Part shown: positions 34,201-46,998 of the stretch, in pieces
Layout: each line of letters begins with the position of its first letter
Position numbering within the stretch: the stretch's first letter is position 1
NCBI GenBank assembly: GCA_951799445.1
Contig: OX637287.1
Coordinates: 51,613,724 to 51,677,723, forward strand
Source: Pseudisothecium myosuroides
Lineage: Eukaryota > Streptophyta > Bryopsida > Hypnales > Lembophyllaceae
DNA length: 64,000 bases
Reading direction: 5' to 3'
Notes under the pieces: generated by a model
Database searches by the model: none
What the model saw: the letters and a program-made list of their open reading frames with translations, nothing else
Told to the model about the DNA's origin: nothing
Program-made: the position numbers and the translations under genes

Positions 34201-37200
34201 TTCATGACCAATATTAAAGAGTTGAAATATTGAAGCAACACTACTGATCTTCAGTAGAAAATAGTGATGAAACGTTGGTTATATAAAAGAACGACACAAG
34301 GAGCCGCGGAAAAAGGACCTGGAATATTGATTCTCGCATGGAAGCCACCTGGGCAATCAGGTCGATAGGATTTGGAGTTGTATTCGATCCAACTTCTGCT
34401 GATGAGTTCGTTACAGAACTAGTTGCAGAGCTTGATCGTAGATGCAAGGATGTAGGCAAAGGTACGCTTGCCGCACCCCCATTCTTGTTCTTACTTTTCC
34501 TTCCTTTTACAATTGAAGACGTCGGAGAAAGCACGCCAGCAGCAACCTTACCTGGTTGACGTTCTAGTTTAAGTGCCATGTTTTTAAGTTGATCCTGTAA
34601 ATCATCAGGAGGAGGCCGCTCTTTGTCCTCAATGAGATCACCATCTTTATCCTCGTCACCTCCACCGCGGCCATGCCAATCAGCGGTAACAGGCCCACCA
34701 TCGCTCCCGGTTGTAATCTGCTTCTCAGAACATTCTGTACTTGTCCCTCCTTGTCCCTCAGTAGAGTCAAAGAGAGGAGATATAGAAAGATCACCGACAT
34801 CTTCTCGATAGGGAACCAAATCTTCCGAGGGCCAAGTCACTTTATCCTTAGAAGTCGTCACGTTTCTTAACTTCCCCTCATCTTGCCAATCTGAAACATC
34901 CATCAGGTCAAGCCTGGCATCTTGGTTTAAGGTATCATCCCGTTTAGAGCCAGCGGCCATGGACATGATATCGGACGGACTAATAAGTTGTGGACTTATC
35001 GGTTGCTTAGTTACCGAATTTCCAGTGCCAATGCTAGAGACCCCGTCTTTGTCTTCTTGATCACCTGATTCATCCTCAATGGAATTGCTGTTGATTGATG
35101 GTTGAGCTGATTCAGCAGTAGCTTCAGTATCCAGCAAAACCTCCTTTGTTTCTTCCATTTTCTCCGCCTTATTCCTAGATGGACTAGCAGAACTGGGAGG
35201 ATAGTGTATCTCTGCTTCTGCAGGACTTCTTGCCCTTAGGCGTCTCCTCGGAGGTGGTGTTGGTGGCTTTGATAGATTCGAGGATGTTAGAACCTCTCTT
35301 GCAGAGTCAGGTCGAGTCATTAAACGGTTGGCTGTTTGTCCTCCGGCTTCGAGCATCGAATGTGTCCCTGGACTGCTTGGCTTTCCTGCTCCGACCTCCT
35401 TCGAATCTCTTAACACAGATAAGATGCTAGAGTCAAAAGCTCTGTTAATTTCTGAAGCACTCACTTGCACTTGGCCAGGAAGTGCCAGTTCAATCAGATT
35501 TCCACCCGCTGCGGGCCGAGGTGGAATACCAGGGATTGAGCTTAACGAGGATGCATTGCTCACTTCCGTCGTAGTTGGATTGGTCATCGACCTCGTATGA
35601 GCTTTATCCGAGGCAGGGAAAGATGGAGAGAGTGAGTACGATGGAGAGGCCGGCGTCCCAGTTGCCGGTATCATTCCCACACCTTTCTTTGGTGTGTTGG
35701 GAGAAGACCCATCCGCGGGGAGGCCGTCTATAAGATTGGGTAAGCATTGTGACATGTCAACAGTAAATTGTTGAATTAAGTGTGTCTGCAGACAGAATAT
35801 CTTGAGGATGCCTTCCCCACTTTCAGTAACCCAATCGTCAGCAACCGTTAAACTAAGAACAGGCATTTGTACAGCAAACTCAGTAAGGTAGTCGACGCGA
35901 GGTCCACCAGAGGCCGACGTGAAGTCAAAGTGAACAGCATATATTGTGTTCCTTCTCGCATTCGCCAGAATAATAAGATTTGCGCGAGAAGACACAGCGA
36001 CCTGATTGTTGAAAAAAGCAATTTCTGGCTTGCTATTGCTCTGAAATTCAAGAGTCTGAATGCACCGCCAATGTCCATGGCCAGATTGAGTAGACTGGTT
36101 ATCAAACACCCACAGTTTTAACTCCCGATTCAAAGGTCCCTGCAAAAGATCCACAAAATAACTGAAGGTTTAATTTGGATTAATCTTTCCCGTAGTTGTG
36201 CTTCCTAACTGCAGTATCCACATCAGACTTAGGTCTCCGGCCAGTGCAAACTTCTTGAAGCGCATTGTTAAGCCGATTTGTGCTGTCATGTACTAAACAA
36301 AGTTAACATGCAATGATACTGTCTGCAATTGAGGTTTTCGATTTAAACGTAAAGATGCAGAGCCGAAAACAGCATCATTAAGATATACTGAAATGTAGAC
36401 ACACAATCTTTTTTGAGAACTGAAATGTTTTTATACACTCGGTCAAGATGGACAACTCGCAAAAATAGAAATCTAAGAAGGTGACCTGTAAGATGACATC
36501 CGCATGCAACTCTTGAAACAACTTTCGAAAGTGACTGCTACCCAAGCATATGACGGTATCTAATACTAGTACACATTAAAAAGATGTCAAGATGATTGAG
36601 AACTCAGGGGCAAGAGAATATGAAAAATATCCGTAAGAATTCTTCGATAAAGAAAATTCTCCTCTTTCTGAATATTCGAAATTGCTGCAAAGTTCTATCA
36701 TGAATCGAAAAGAATGTTTGGGAATTTTGAGGTACCCCAGTAAGCAGGAAGTGCCCATCTATGCCCCGCGGTGATGGTAGAAAAGCGACTGCGTCCACAG
36801 AATGTCCATTGTGTGGAACGATTTCGAACACTGGACTTTGCCCCCTGTCACTCCATAACCGAACCTGTAATCCACAACAGAGAAAACGACAGTAAATAAC
36901 TGCCACATCACTTTAAAAAAAGCCATAAAAAGTCTTACAGCAACAGATTTCCTGCAAGGATTAATACGTTTCTGCCAGCCTAAACCCTGAACACCGAATA
37001 CTGAATGGTCAGTTAACCAGGACTAGCTACTATTGTTTATACCAGAAGACAAATATTTGAAAACATTGAGGAACTATCAAGACTCACTGTTCCATCCTTG
37101 GAGGCTGATGCCAGACAGGTAGCCCCTGATGCACAGCTTGCCAGTTCGGTAACATCATCATCGTGCTGCCCAATCACATAAACTCCTCTTACAGCCGTTT

Positions 37201-39454
37201 CAGGGTTTTCCACACGAAACTCCATGGGTACATCCACATTAAATCCTCTTAGTGTTGCCACTTGCGTCAAATCTATAACGACTACGAACTTTCCGATGGC
37301 AACCACCAAGAGATCCTGCACAGAGGCCAATCCTGGCAGGTGAGATTTGGTTGATTTCCTCAGCACTGCTCTAACTGAAGAAAAAACCATGAAATTTCTA
37401 ATGGGTATCCAGAGAATATTTCATTGGTGACAAATCTGCTAACCAAATTGGCAGGCCATAAAAAAGCAAAGTGACTACCTCAAAACAGATCAGCAATCCG
37501 TGCATTCATCATTTTAAACAAATCTACACCAAAAGACCACAAGGTAATGAACAAATGCAAGAACATGCAGCAGTCGGTTGAAGATTTCACAAGAACAACG
37601 GTATGATCAGGAATCGAGGTTGCGATCCTTTCCAATATATCGCATCTTTCAGGGAGCGGAAGAATGCGCTCAGCGTGTGGAGAATATGCACACGTCCGCT
37701 AGTGTACATTCCTGGATGGTTGTGAGAGTGCCATGTAAAACAGACCTTTTTCTGAGAATGCCAGCACAGGCGGGGATGACATTTCTCCCAATTACCAAGG
37801 AGTTGCAGAGCAAGAAGAATCTGCTCCGTCAATTTGCCGTCCTCTCCATGACCTTCAACAATCCTGCGGACAAAAATTCGTCCATCTTGGCTAGCACTGC
37901 AAGAACAGCCCAGTGAAGTGGAACAAATCCGACGTCAGCACGGAGATACAGAGAGATGTGTTCAACCATTGGCAGACCTCCTCAAAAGAACAGGGATGTC
38001 ACCAGGAAAAAACTCAAAACTACTCTTGTTTCACGTCGATTACAGAAAATATAAACTTAATCTACATGTTTTACAAAACATTTTCCAAGTTGTCCCACAA
38101 ACAACAACAAATTCGAACACTTTCTTTTCAAAACCAGTCCAGGCTTACAGGGTAAGGTAGGATATCAGGAAACAACGGCATGCACTTGTATTTGGCCAGA
38201 GCGAATCAAATTTGAAACTCTTGCAGTGAGAAGGGTCTACCTCGCAAGAATGGGTTGTTCCTCTGAAAAAAATGCCATGTCAGTCACCCGCTGCAACATG
38301 AAAAGATAATAAATTTGCATTATATGTGCCGACCGAGGAACTCATAAATCTGACGCTGCAGTCATTAAAGCGACGTGAAGATGCACGACTTTGAAGCACT
38401 CCACCAACAAAATGGACGTTCAAGAATGGCAAAGAAGTATGCAGGAGCTGACCTGCGTATGACCACGAAGCAAGACTCGTTGTGAATTATTGATGTTGAG
38501 GATACGAATCGGGCCCCCACGCAACCCATAGCAGACGAACTTCTTGTTCACAGCGATCTGACTTCCCAACGCTAAAGATGTTTCCGAACTATACACAGTG
38601 ATTGGGCTGACATCTAATTGAGCTTGAGCATCCCCAGCTTTACGGGCATCCACATCGTAAATAGCATGGTCTCCTCTAGTAAGATGTCGTCCTCTCGGAG
38701 TTTTTGAGGCTTGCCTACCCTGAGCAGAGGAGTGTAACAAGTTGACAAGTGGTGCAGTTGACAATGCTGGAGACATGGGCTGAGTACCAGACATCTCTGT
38801 GCCAGTGCCATGAGAAGCATCAACCTGCCTGAGCGGAAAGAGTGGGGGCCTGGGAGAGCTTTGTGGTGCTCCTGAAATGCACACTGTTTCTTCAAAAACC
38901 TTTGCACCTTCACCTTCAGACTGAGTGGCTAATAGAGCCATGAGACGAGCTCCATCCAGTGCTTGACTACAGGCAGGATTAAACTTGTCGGTTCCCTGCG
39001 GGAGAGAAGACATCTGAGACGATCTGGATTGAGGAAACATTGGTGGAGGAGGCGGGGCTATTGACGAGATTGGAATACGAGGTTGGTTGGAATGGGAGGG
39101 GGAGGAGGGAAGTGAAGATTGTTGACTGAACTGAGAAGCTAAATGTGGATCTTGACGAGGACTGTGATCTTGATTATAATGCCCGTACTGAGGGCCATGA
39201 TATACTGGGGATCCTGCCTGTTGAAATTGGGTGTTGTTGTAGGGATAATTCAAACCTGGACCACCAGGATACATACTCGTATTTGGCGGAAAGCCACTGG
39301 GGGAAATACTGCCAGGTGTGTATGAGTGCGAATGGAACGAGTTCCCAGGAGACGAAGGTTGATAACCAGATGTTTGAGACGGATAAGTACTTTGAGGTGA
39401 ACCTCTTAAAAACTTGTGAGGATCATATGCCCCTGGAGGTCCTGGAGTTCCCAT
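31278..39454 (-). CDS. VCS: VARICOSE/EDC4-like mRNA-decapping scaffold
   Basis: Complete spliced gene. Coding exons on minus: 39454-38453, 38290-38241, 37896-37746, 37315-37088, 36864-36736, 36139-34319, 33948-33864, 33739-33465, 33247-33128, 32879-32709, 32218-32123, 31900-31757, 31583-31278. All introns are GT-AG, the phases agree, and 4578 nt give 1525 residues. The ATG at 39454 has A at -3 and G at +4. The first ~330 residues are Pro/Gln/Ser-rich and contain the short block GARLMALLATQ. Then a WD40 region (IAVNKKFVCYGLRGGPIRIL, RVTDMAFFSEEQPILAR, CLASASKDGTVRLWSD, FLLTGGPLNRELKLW), a long acidic, Ser-rich linker, a coiled coil (KIVKANVDSMWVRLAEENAK), and the helical C-terminal domain ending INSLLSSCK. 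EDC4/VCS holds DCP1 and DCP2 together in P-bodies for mRNA decapping. Slightly longer than Arabidopsis VCS (about 1340 residues). No lesion seen; presumably functional. Confidence 0.95.
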
Positions 39455-41223
39455 GATGTTCCGGTCACGTCGAAACTTAAAACATCTGCATTCGTAAACA
39501 AATTAGATAGCCCAACAGACGATAATCCTTCCAAGTGTACAAGCTCACGAGGAATACTCGCTGGATAATTAGCGACAAGAGCTACCCAGGATATCGTGAG
39601 TTCAGGGATATAGAGAGACGGACGCACCTTCGTAATTGCTTCCAAACAAGTAGTGTGCGTCTCTTTCAAATCCTTTCTCCTACTGAGGCAATACCCTACG
39701 CAACCTACCACATAGCAAAGCAGAGTATGAGTCGTCCGTTTCTCTTGGAGGATACCTAGCACAGAGGAAGCGTTCTATCTCGTCAGTATATCATTCTAAA
39801 GTATCTCGCCTTTTGGAAACGCAAATAATTCTTCCATGTCCAAGACTATATCAGCTTGCTTAGAAAGGCGGGTGCTACGATCCCAACACAGACCCTTGTA
39901 ACACTAGCTGAATTCAAGCTGGGATGTGGTGGCAAAGGATCACACATGCAACTATCAGCAAAGACACGATTTTGTTATTACACCAATCGATGGTGGATAC
40001 ATAAGAAAGCGACAAGACGAATTAACCATCCCATTGATATCACTGTCGACATTGGATTGCAGCATATCTCCATCAGTTCTCACCAAAATGAGCAAGATTT
40101 TCTTAAAAGCAAATTCAATGTCAGACAATGTTCGTTGCATCATCTCGCTACCAAAAACTTCGGAGGAACAAAGCGAGAATCCATTAAAAATGTTCACATA
40201 AAATACCACCAGCACATTTAATAAGGAATGATTGAATCGCGTCTAGTGTTTTCTTCAAGACATTCAAGAGACATATGCGCATTTTCATCTCAGTCAACTC
40301 TAGATTTGATAAACCGCAATCCTCGTGACAAGAAACATGAACCGAAGTGCCAGACACGAAGCGGAGACAATCACGTTTTGCCCTAACTCTCGCATAGATT
40401 AGAGGCAAAATGTCGTGGCCAATATTTTATCGAAGGAGAAGATGATTCACGACACCTTTCATTTGCATCACTCTCTCATCGTCTGACGTTTTATTGTGCA
40501 GCTACCTGACATAGATCTATAATAAAGCCATTCAAAGTCGTAACGCATTTTGAGAAGAGCGTTTCCGACGCGAAGCGTAGCAGGTGTTCAAACGAAACCA
40601 GTAGATCGCACCGAGTAACTCGCCAGAGTAATTTACTGACTAGGCTAGTTCAATCAGAGAAAATGAGCTCAATCACTGTAAATTTAGAATTTGTCGTGGA
40701 AGAACAAAAAGTCGACCATGCTTCTGCACAGGAGCCTTCGCGAGCACAATAATTACTTCCGAAAGGAAAAGCTTGTTGCGGCCAGCATTGCAAAGTCGCA
40801 AAGCAAAACATGCTTCATCAGCTTCTTGTGAATCCAATGTGATAAAGAAGGTAATACTAAAAATCACTTAGGCCATTAAACCAACACTAAGTACACTTAA
40901 GTGCCAGAATTGGAGTATATGAACGGACTGACAATTACACAATACACTTTGAAGTGTATTTCAAAGCATACTAAGTTTTCTAAGATATCACTGCTAGAGT
41001 TTCGGTTCAACTAATAAGTGCCCCTCGAGTGTTAAGATTACGCATACCAAGGCATTTTAAAATTTTCTATTCTCTGAACTTAGAGATATCACTGCTACAG
41101 AATCGTGCAACTACGAAGTGTCCTCGATAGTTCCGATTACGCATATCTGATTTGAAAGCAATTCAAGACTCTATCAAAGCACAGGAAGCTGCTAGTCGAA
41201 GCGCTGGTTCACTCACCGAAAAT
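39455..41223. other. 5' flank of VCS with a 103-bp tandem duplication
   Basis: Must contain the VCS promoter and 5' untranslated region (minus), not delimited. Near 40980-41150 a segment with AGATATCACTGCTA is repeated at about 103-bp spacing. No protein gene recognised. Confidence 0.4.
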
Positions 41224-41565
41224 TTCACCAAGTCCTATCCAGAAGTACTTGATCGTGCGCCACTTCTCTCCTCAGATCAAGCGCCACGTCGTATAAACGG
41301 CCACTATCCTAAAAGAAACTCCTCGACGAAGTGTAATTAATCCTGCAACAGCGAGCACACGCCGATCACTTCAATTTCTCCAAATTGCATCAAATTTCAC
41401 CAAGTCCTATCCAAAAGTACTTGATCGTGCGCCTCTTCTCTCCTTAAATCAAGCTCCACGTCGTAACAACCGTCTATTATCCCTAAAGAACTCCTCCGCA
41501 AGCTGCATTTAACACCACATCACACCCGATCACTCCAATTTCTACCAATTGCTTCTCACTTCCAC
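41224..41565. repeat. 172-bp direct duplication
   Basis: TTCACCAAGTCCTATCC begins at 41224 and 41396, each followed by GTACTTGATCGTGCGCC and CCACGTCGTA. Two diverged tandem copies. Confidence 0.75.
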
Positions 41566-41764
41566 CTTCCTCTCACTTCAACGTTCCTACGAGGTCCTTC
41601 GTCGCTCGAATCCCGAATACCAGGTCGAGTGAACAAAGGAATTTCTGCCTGCTCTGTTTCCACTCCTCAATTCTACGTCATTCAGAGATCTCGGAGTGTG
41701 ATACCAGAGCTCTCCGTCGGCTCCCTGAAACACCTAAAAACTGACACTCAAAACTCTAGGCGCC

Positions 41765-41914
41765 ATGGGAGACTTCAGCGTATTGAAGCGCTCGGATCTT
41801 GGAACAAGCAATCTGGTAAACCCCTGGGCAATCTCCACTCTAAGCTTCAAATTCCCCTGCGACGGAACATTATTCGCAACAGCTAATGGCCTCGGAACAG
41901 AAAAGCTACTGTAG
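41765..41914 (+). CDS. Small open frame, doubtful
   Basis: An ATG frame of 49 codons (MGDFSVLKRSDLGTSNLVNP...) ends in TAG, in a stretch of near-genic GC content just after the duplication upstream of VCS. It may belong to a divergent transcript. No family recognised; quite likely spurious. Confidence 0.2.
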   Translation: MGDFSVLKRSDLGTSNLVNPWAISTLSFKFPCDGTLFATANGLGTEKLL

Positions 41915-43777
41915 TTGCGACTGCATAGATGCTCTGCTTCTTTGCAAGCCTTTCTTAAGAAAGAAGCAGCAGCCCTGTCTGTACTTCATCAGATTTCACC
42001 AGATTTCACCAGCCAGACACTACGCACTAGTGCACTACTTCCAAGTCGACTTCTCTTTGTGGTTACTTGGATTTAATCTTTGCGTATCGAAGATATTCTT
42101 TGAATAGTAGTTCATGTACTGAAGTAGTTGGGCAGGTTCCCCGAAATTAATTCTAAAAATATAAGCTAGATTCCAAAACTTTTTGGAACTTTTTTTTCAA
42201 TTTTTTTGGGGTACAGATCCTGTACAATAGTACTATTTTTAGTATATATCGTAACTTATATTCTAGAAAAAACTAAATATCACGGAGAGATGTATCGATC
42301 CTATCCTTCACTTACGGTGTTTCACAATGTTATGTATAGCTACTCAATCCAAAAATTACTTCCCTGGGAATCAAATCATTGCATTTTTCATGTTCTTTCA
42401 TTAAAATTGATACCCAAACTTGCATTTAGGGGTTGTTAGAAATTAACACAAGATCAATAATGAGATGTAATTTCGATGTATTTCCAATGTCATTTTTATA
42501 TAGCACTTATTCTACGTGACTTCTAATATATGAACAACCTTGTACTTCTAATTCTTGGCTGATTTTCAATATGAATACAATTGGGGTATCAAATTTTGAT
42601 GGACGTTGAAATGCATTCAACCAATTCCTAGGGGATTGGGGGATACTACCAAATTCTACCATCAGAGTTTGCATACTAGTACAGACAACAGCATGGAATT
42701 TGATGCTCATTCAATTTGTGGTGGTAAACACCAAATCCACCCATTTGCCTGTGGATCAAGGGTGCAATCATCTGACCCTGCTTATGTGATTACGGAGGAG
42801 AACTATCCATTTTCCATTCCTCAAGTACCACACTTTAGGCATATTGCAGACTACGGACTTGGTCTAATAAGCCCAACCCAAACCCAAACTGGGACAAAGT
42901 CATCCATCCAGGTGCAGAAAGTCATCTACTAGCTGTTCCATTTGTATGGACATGGGACCAACTACCCATTCCGTTTGGCGAGACTTTTCATTATATTTCT
43001 TCCACTCCAATTTGTTGGCTCTCGGGACAAAAAGGGCCAGGGGGGCCAGGGGGAGGAGCACGCACTCCCATCCATCCCCAACCCCACCCCACCCCATCCC
43101 TACCTTCAACGATTGCTTCCGCTTTGGAACCAACTGAAGACATTGTCATATGAAATCGGTCCCCACGAGGCCGTGTTATTATTCAACATTATTCTGTGAG
43201 ACTTTTCCACATGATGTTGTGAGTGGCTTGGTGAATTTATGGTTCCTGGAATCTGGCCGTCCTGTTTCTGTTCCGCAGTCCAGTCCAGTCCAGTACGTTT
43301 AAGTTAGTCGGTCCCCACACTGCTGTGCTTCAGTGCTGGCTTCCATACATTCATTCACCTTTTCCTTGTCGGCCCAGCTTGTCTTGTCTTGGGTGCGCAC
43401 AGGTGGGGGCATGGACCCAAATACAGTAGGACCATAGCTTCAGAAGGTGGGTCAACAACTGCAAGCCACTGAAACGGGAAAGTTTGTGCCCACTTCTGTC
43501 GACTGTAGGCTAGTCAATGGAGGTCAGGCAGGCTCCTGGGCATGGAATAATTGTTGGGGAGGATATGGAGGGGATACAAATGTAAATACAGTAGGATTTG
43601 AGACATAATGGATGAAGAACAGAACAAAAATGCAAGGCAGTGGTCTGGGCCTATTGCTAACAGTGTGCTTTGAAATCTTGAAATTACTTCATATTCCAGA
43701 ATTTTAATTATTAGAAATGAGAGGAGGGGGGTTTGCAATTTTATGCTGACAGAAGCTACATGTGAGGAAGTCCAACC
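41915..43777. other. No recognisable gene
   Basis: Intergenic. Short CCCCACCCCACCCCA and CCAGTCCAGTCCAGT runs near 43080 and 43285. Open frames here are short and composition-driven. Confidence 0.3.
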
Positions 43778-43780
43778 TTA

Positions 43781-44144
43781 GGGCCGCTTTACACCTAGAG
43801 GCCGGGCCAATTTGGTGTGTCAGAGGCCAACAATCCGAGCTTGTGATTGGTTGAAAGGCTCAAATCAACCCCAACCCCTTTACACCAAGAGGCCGGGCCA
43901 ATTTACTATGTCAGAATTTTTTTCCCTCAAATAGACGATCTAACATGGCCCGAGCATGGCCCGAGCATGGCCCGAGCTTGTTGAATTGGGTGCACCAAAA
44001 ATGGGAGGCCAATTCAAGGCCAATTCTTGGCCTGGAGGCCAATGTCAGATTAGTTAAGGCTGGCCTCTAGCCCAAGAATGGACTGAAATTTTGGGCAATT
44101 GGCTTGGTGACGAATTGGCCCGGCCTCTATGTGTAATGCGGCCC
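43781..44144. mobile_element. Tourist-like (PIF/Harbinger) MITE
   Basis: Begins GGGCCGCTTTACACCTAGAG and ends CTCTATGTGTAATGCGGCCC; the TIR continues through GGCCGGGCCAATT to about 38 bp. TTA flanks on both sides (43778-43780, 44145-44147) are the 3-bp duplication of PIF/Harbinger insertion. Interior repeats GGCCCGAGCAT three times and further GGCCAATT motifs. 364 bp, non-coding. Confidence 0.85.
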
Positions 44145-44147
44145 TTA

Positions 44148-46513
44148 GTTGAAAAATAAACCAGGGTTATAGGGATGGAACCTCCCATCAACTGACTTTG
44201 TATGGGTGCCTCAGCACGATCCAAAGACAAGAACTTGATTAATCAATGCAACTTGGGGTTAGGTTTGCATCCTTTTCGTTGGGCTTGACCTATTTTGCAT
44301 GCGCTGTGCATGTGTTTTCCTCTTTAGTCCTTTTAACTCTAGAAGGCCGTATCCCCCATCCCATGATCAAGGTAGTCACCAAAATACTCCGATTATTGAA
44401 CTAATAAGTGCATTCTTTCTTTCTACAGTGAAGTCATCTATCATACCTTTTAGGTCCACAACAGCGTCCTTCGAGTATGAACTGAAGCCAGGGGTGTATT
44501 CTTCTAACTTACTGCTGTGAAGTTAGTACTGTACTCCGACCGCCTCCGGTGGTGCTGTGCTGTGCTGTGGTCCCCCCCCAAATCTACCTATGGGATAGAT
44601 ATGAGGATGTGTTGGTCTCAAGTTGGCATGACTGGCAAGCGCTGCCCCAGGCAGGCCCAGCTAGACTCTTTGATTGCCAGGGCGGTTCGTTGAATTTGGG
44701 GGGGGTGCCGCCCAGGCCTTCCCAGCTTCCAACCAACTTATCATACAGCCAGGGCAGGCAGGGCTCTGCCCAACTGAACCCAAGTTGTGCACATGAATGG
44801 CTTTCATGATCCAAGCTGCAGACGGAAGCACACCGCCCACCCGGGCCGGCCCTGCCCTGCCCTGCCCTGCCTTTGGGGATTAGGGATGCTTGGCAGATTC
44901 CCCAAGACACCATTCCCTGGCCAGTTGCATGCATGGCCGACTTCCATTTTGTCTGCATAACGAAACAGGGACGGATGGACCCACCCTAGCTCCCTCAGCA
45001 AAAAGCTGCATGGCGGGGAGCACCAGAATCATACGGAGTAACGAACAAACAACCTGCACCAAAAATTCCTGCACTCACAGATGTTTTGGGGGTTTGAAAT
45101 GTTTGCCAATCCTACATGGTGGCAAAAATTAATCATAGAGGGACTTAGATTTATAGCCCTCTTGAACTGGGATGTGGAATTTCTCTCATGAGGGTTGTGA
45201 TTGGCGTGATTACCAGGCGATTATGCCAAGTGTCTGGATGTGCTTGCGGAAATGGAGACAAGAACAATTCTCCAAAGACAGAATGTGGCTCAATGGGAGC
45301 CACAATAAAGAAGGTAAAGCTGTGCCAGGCTTGGACCAGAGGAGATGACCAAGGAGAAAAATAAGGTCCTCACAAATGTATGGAAGACCAAACAGACTTT
45401 CCTTGAGAATAGTAATCAAGCTCTCAAGGGGGCAACGAAGAGGCCAGACTTATCGGAGGGAGGGAGAAATTAAGTTACATACACTTTCTTTGGAATGGAC
45501 GGAAGGTGGGCGCCCCCAAATGCGCCACTGACCCTAAACCGCCATCCACTTTTCTTTTCTGAAACCGGGGTTTATTCCAGAGAGTTGAACTAGACTAAAC
45601 TGTCATCTTCATTTTGTGTACATCTTCAAAATCAATTATGTACCTAAGTAATTATGTAGAAGAAACTGGTTTAGAATCAAACTTTGTTCTTTTGTAACTT
45701 TTGCACATGATATCCAAATGTCGTGTTTTTTTTGTTGCGTTGAAACCTCTATTCAAATGCCAACAAGAAAATCAATGAAAATTTGACCAGTCTAATGATA
45801 GAAACTAGGCCCAGAAGCAAAAAGTGGCAGTTTGGGGGGTACCCGCCTTACAATGCAACAAGAGACCAGTTCCTGTTACCTTGGCTTCCCAGCTGAGAGA
45901 CAGGGAAGTTATGCCATTTCCTTCATAGATATGGCTGCTCGCATTTTCGATTCAGGAGCTAGAAAATTTCAACATGATTGCCTTGCATAGGACTCAATGA
46001 AAGCAACCTTGCTTCACCTCTTTTGAGACTGAGAGTGGTGTGAATCAAGAGGCACTTTTTTCCTAAATTGCTAGACTCATTCTTAGCCTCCTAGAGTGTC
46101 ATCAAATCTCAGATTAGGAACTCTTGAAATATTATATATCGAGATAACTTTCCTTGAAGAATGACCTAATTTTTGTGTAGTATTTTATTTAAAAATTCAA
46201 TTCATTTCATATTTATGCAACACAAAAGAAAAAAAAAAGAAAAAAAACTATAATATTATCATAATGAACAATATATTGGGAATAGTTATACTAAATATAT
46301 CACACAAACATAGGTAATAAATACCACCTAGGGGACCCTCTAAAAATACAATTAGACGTTTTATCCCCAATACCATTAATTAAATGATAAATATCCCATC
46401 AAATTCCACTAGTAGAAACTAGAATGTTGGAGATTTTAGGAATATTTTAAGAAGTCAAAACACCAAATTCATTATAATGCTTTGGCTCCTATAGATATTC
46501 TACACCCTCTAGC
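44148..46513. other. No recognisable gene
   Basis: 44.5-45.1 kb is GC-rich with GGCAGG and CCCTGCCCTGCC runs, giving overlapping spurious frames on both strands. The remainder is AT-rich and featureless. Confidence 0.3.
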
Positions 46514-46778
46514 CACTAGAAGAAAACTGCGTTGCACTTGTCAAAAACTATGTTGTACTCAACAGAAAGTATGGAATCGGTTTTGTTGAGTTTTCCCTCC
46601 GTAATACAAAATTTTGCATTCTAACACAAAATTCTGTGTTTTACTTGTCAAATTTTGTGTTGAAACATTGGAACACAGAATTTTGCGTTACAAAGGGAAA
46701 ACTCAACAAAACCGATTCCATATTTTATGTTGAGCACAACGTAGTTTTTGCCAAGTAAAACGCAGTTTTCTTCTAGTA
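46514..46778. mobile_element. CACTA-like foldback element
   Basis: Two arms of about 100 bp are inverted copies with a few changes: CACTAGAAGAAAACTGCGTT at the left and the reverse complement of AACGCAGTTTTCTTCTAGTA at the right; the arms include GGAATCGGTTTTGTTGAG. The ends resemble CACTA termini and the 8254-8475 palindrome, but the right terminal base differs and no clear duplication is seen. Non-coding. Confidence 0.6.
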
Positions 46779-46998
46779 TCTAAATTTTGTAATTTTTAAA
46801 CCCAAAAGCAATTACTATATTTATTTGTCCTACCAAGGAAGGAGGGTGGGAGTGAGGGGGTGGAATTAGTGTAACCTATCAAATTAGTGTCATTACAAAA
46901 TTTCAATTTTGCATAAATTGGTACAATACAATTATCTTTCTACCTACAATTATTCAAAATAGTGTAAATTTGATAAAATAGTGTCACACACACCTTAA

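Noticed and set aside
39406..39762. Open frame overlapping the VCS start on the same strand, a possible repressive upstream ORF
   Set aside because: It opens with GTG, shows no ATG, and the transcription start is unknown, so there is no support for translation.
44549..45074. Overlapping frames of 60-120 codons on both strands
   Set aside because: They coincide with GC-rich GGCAGG/CCTGCC repeats and have no domain or splice logic.
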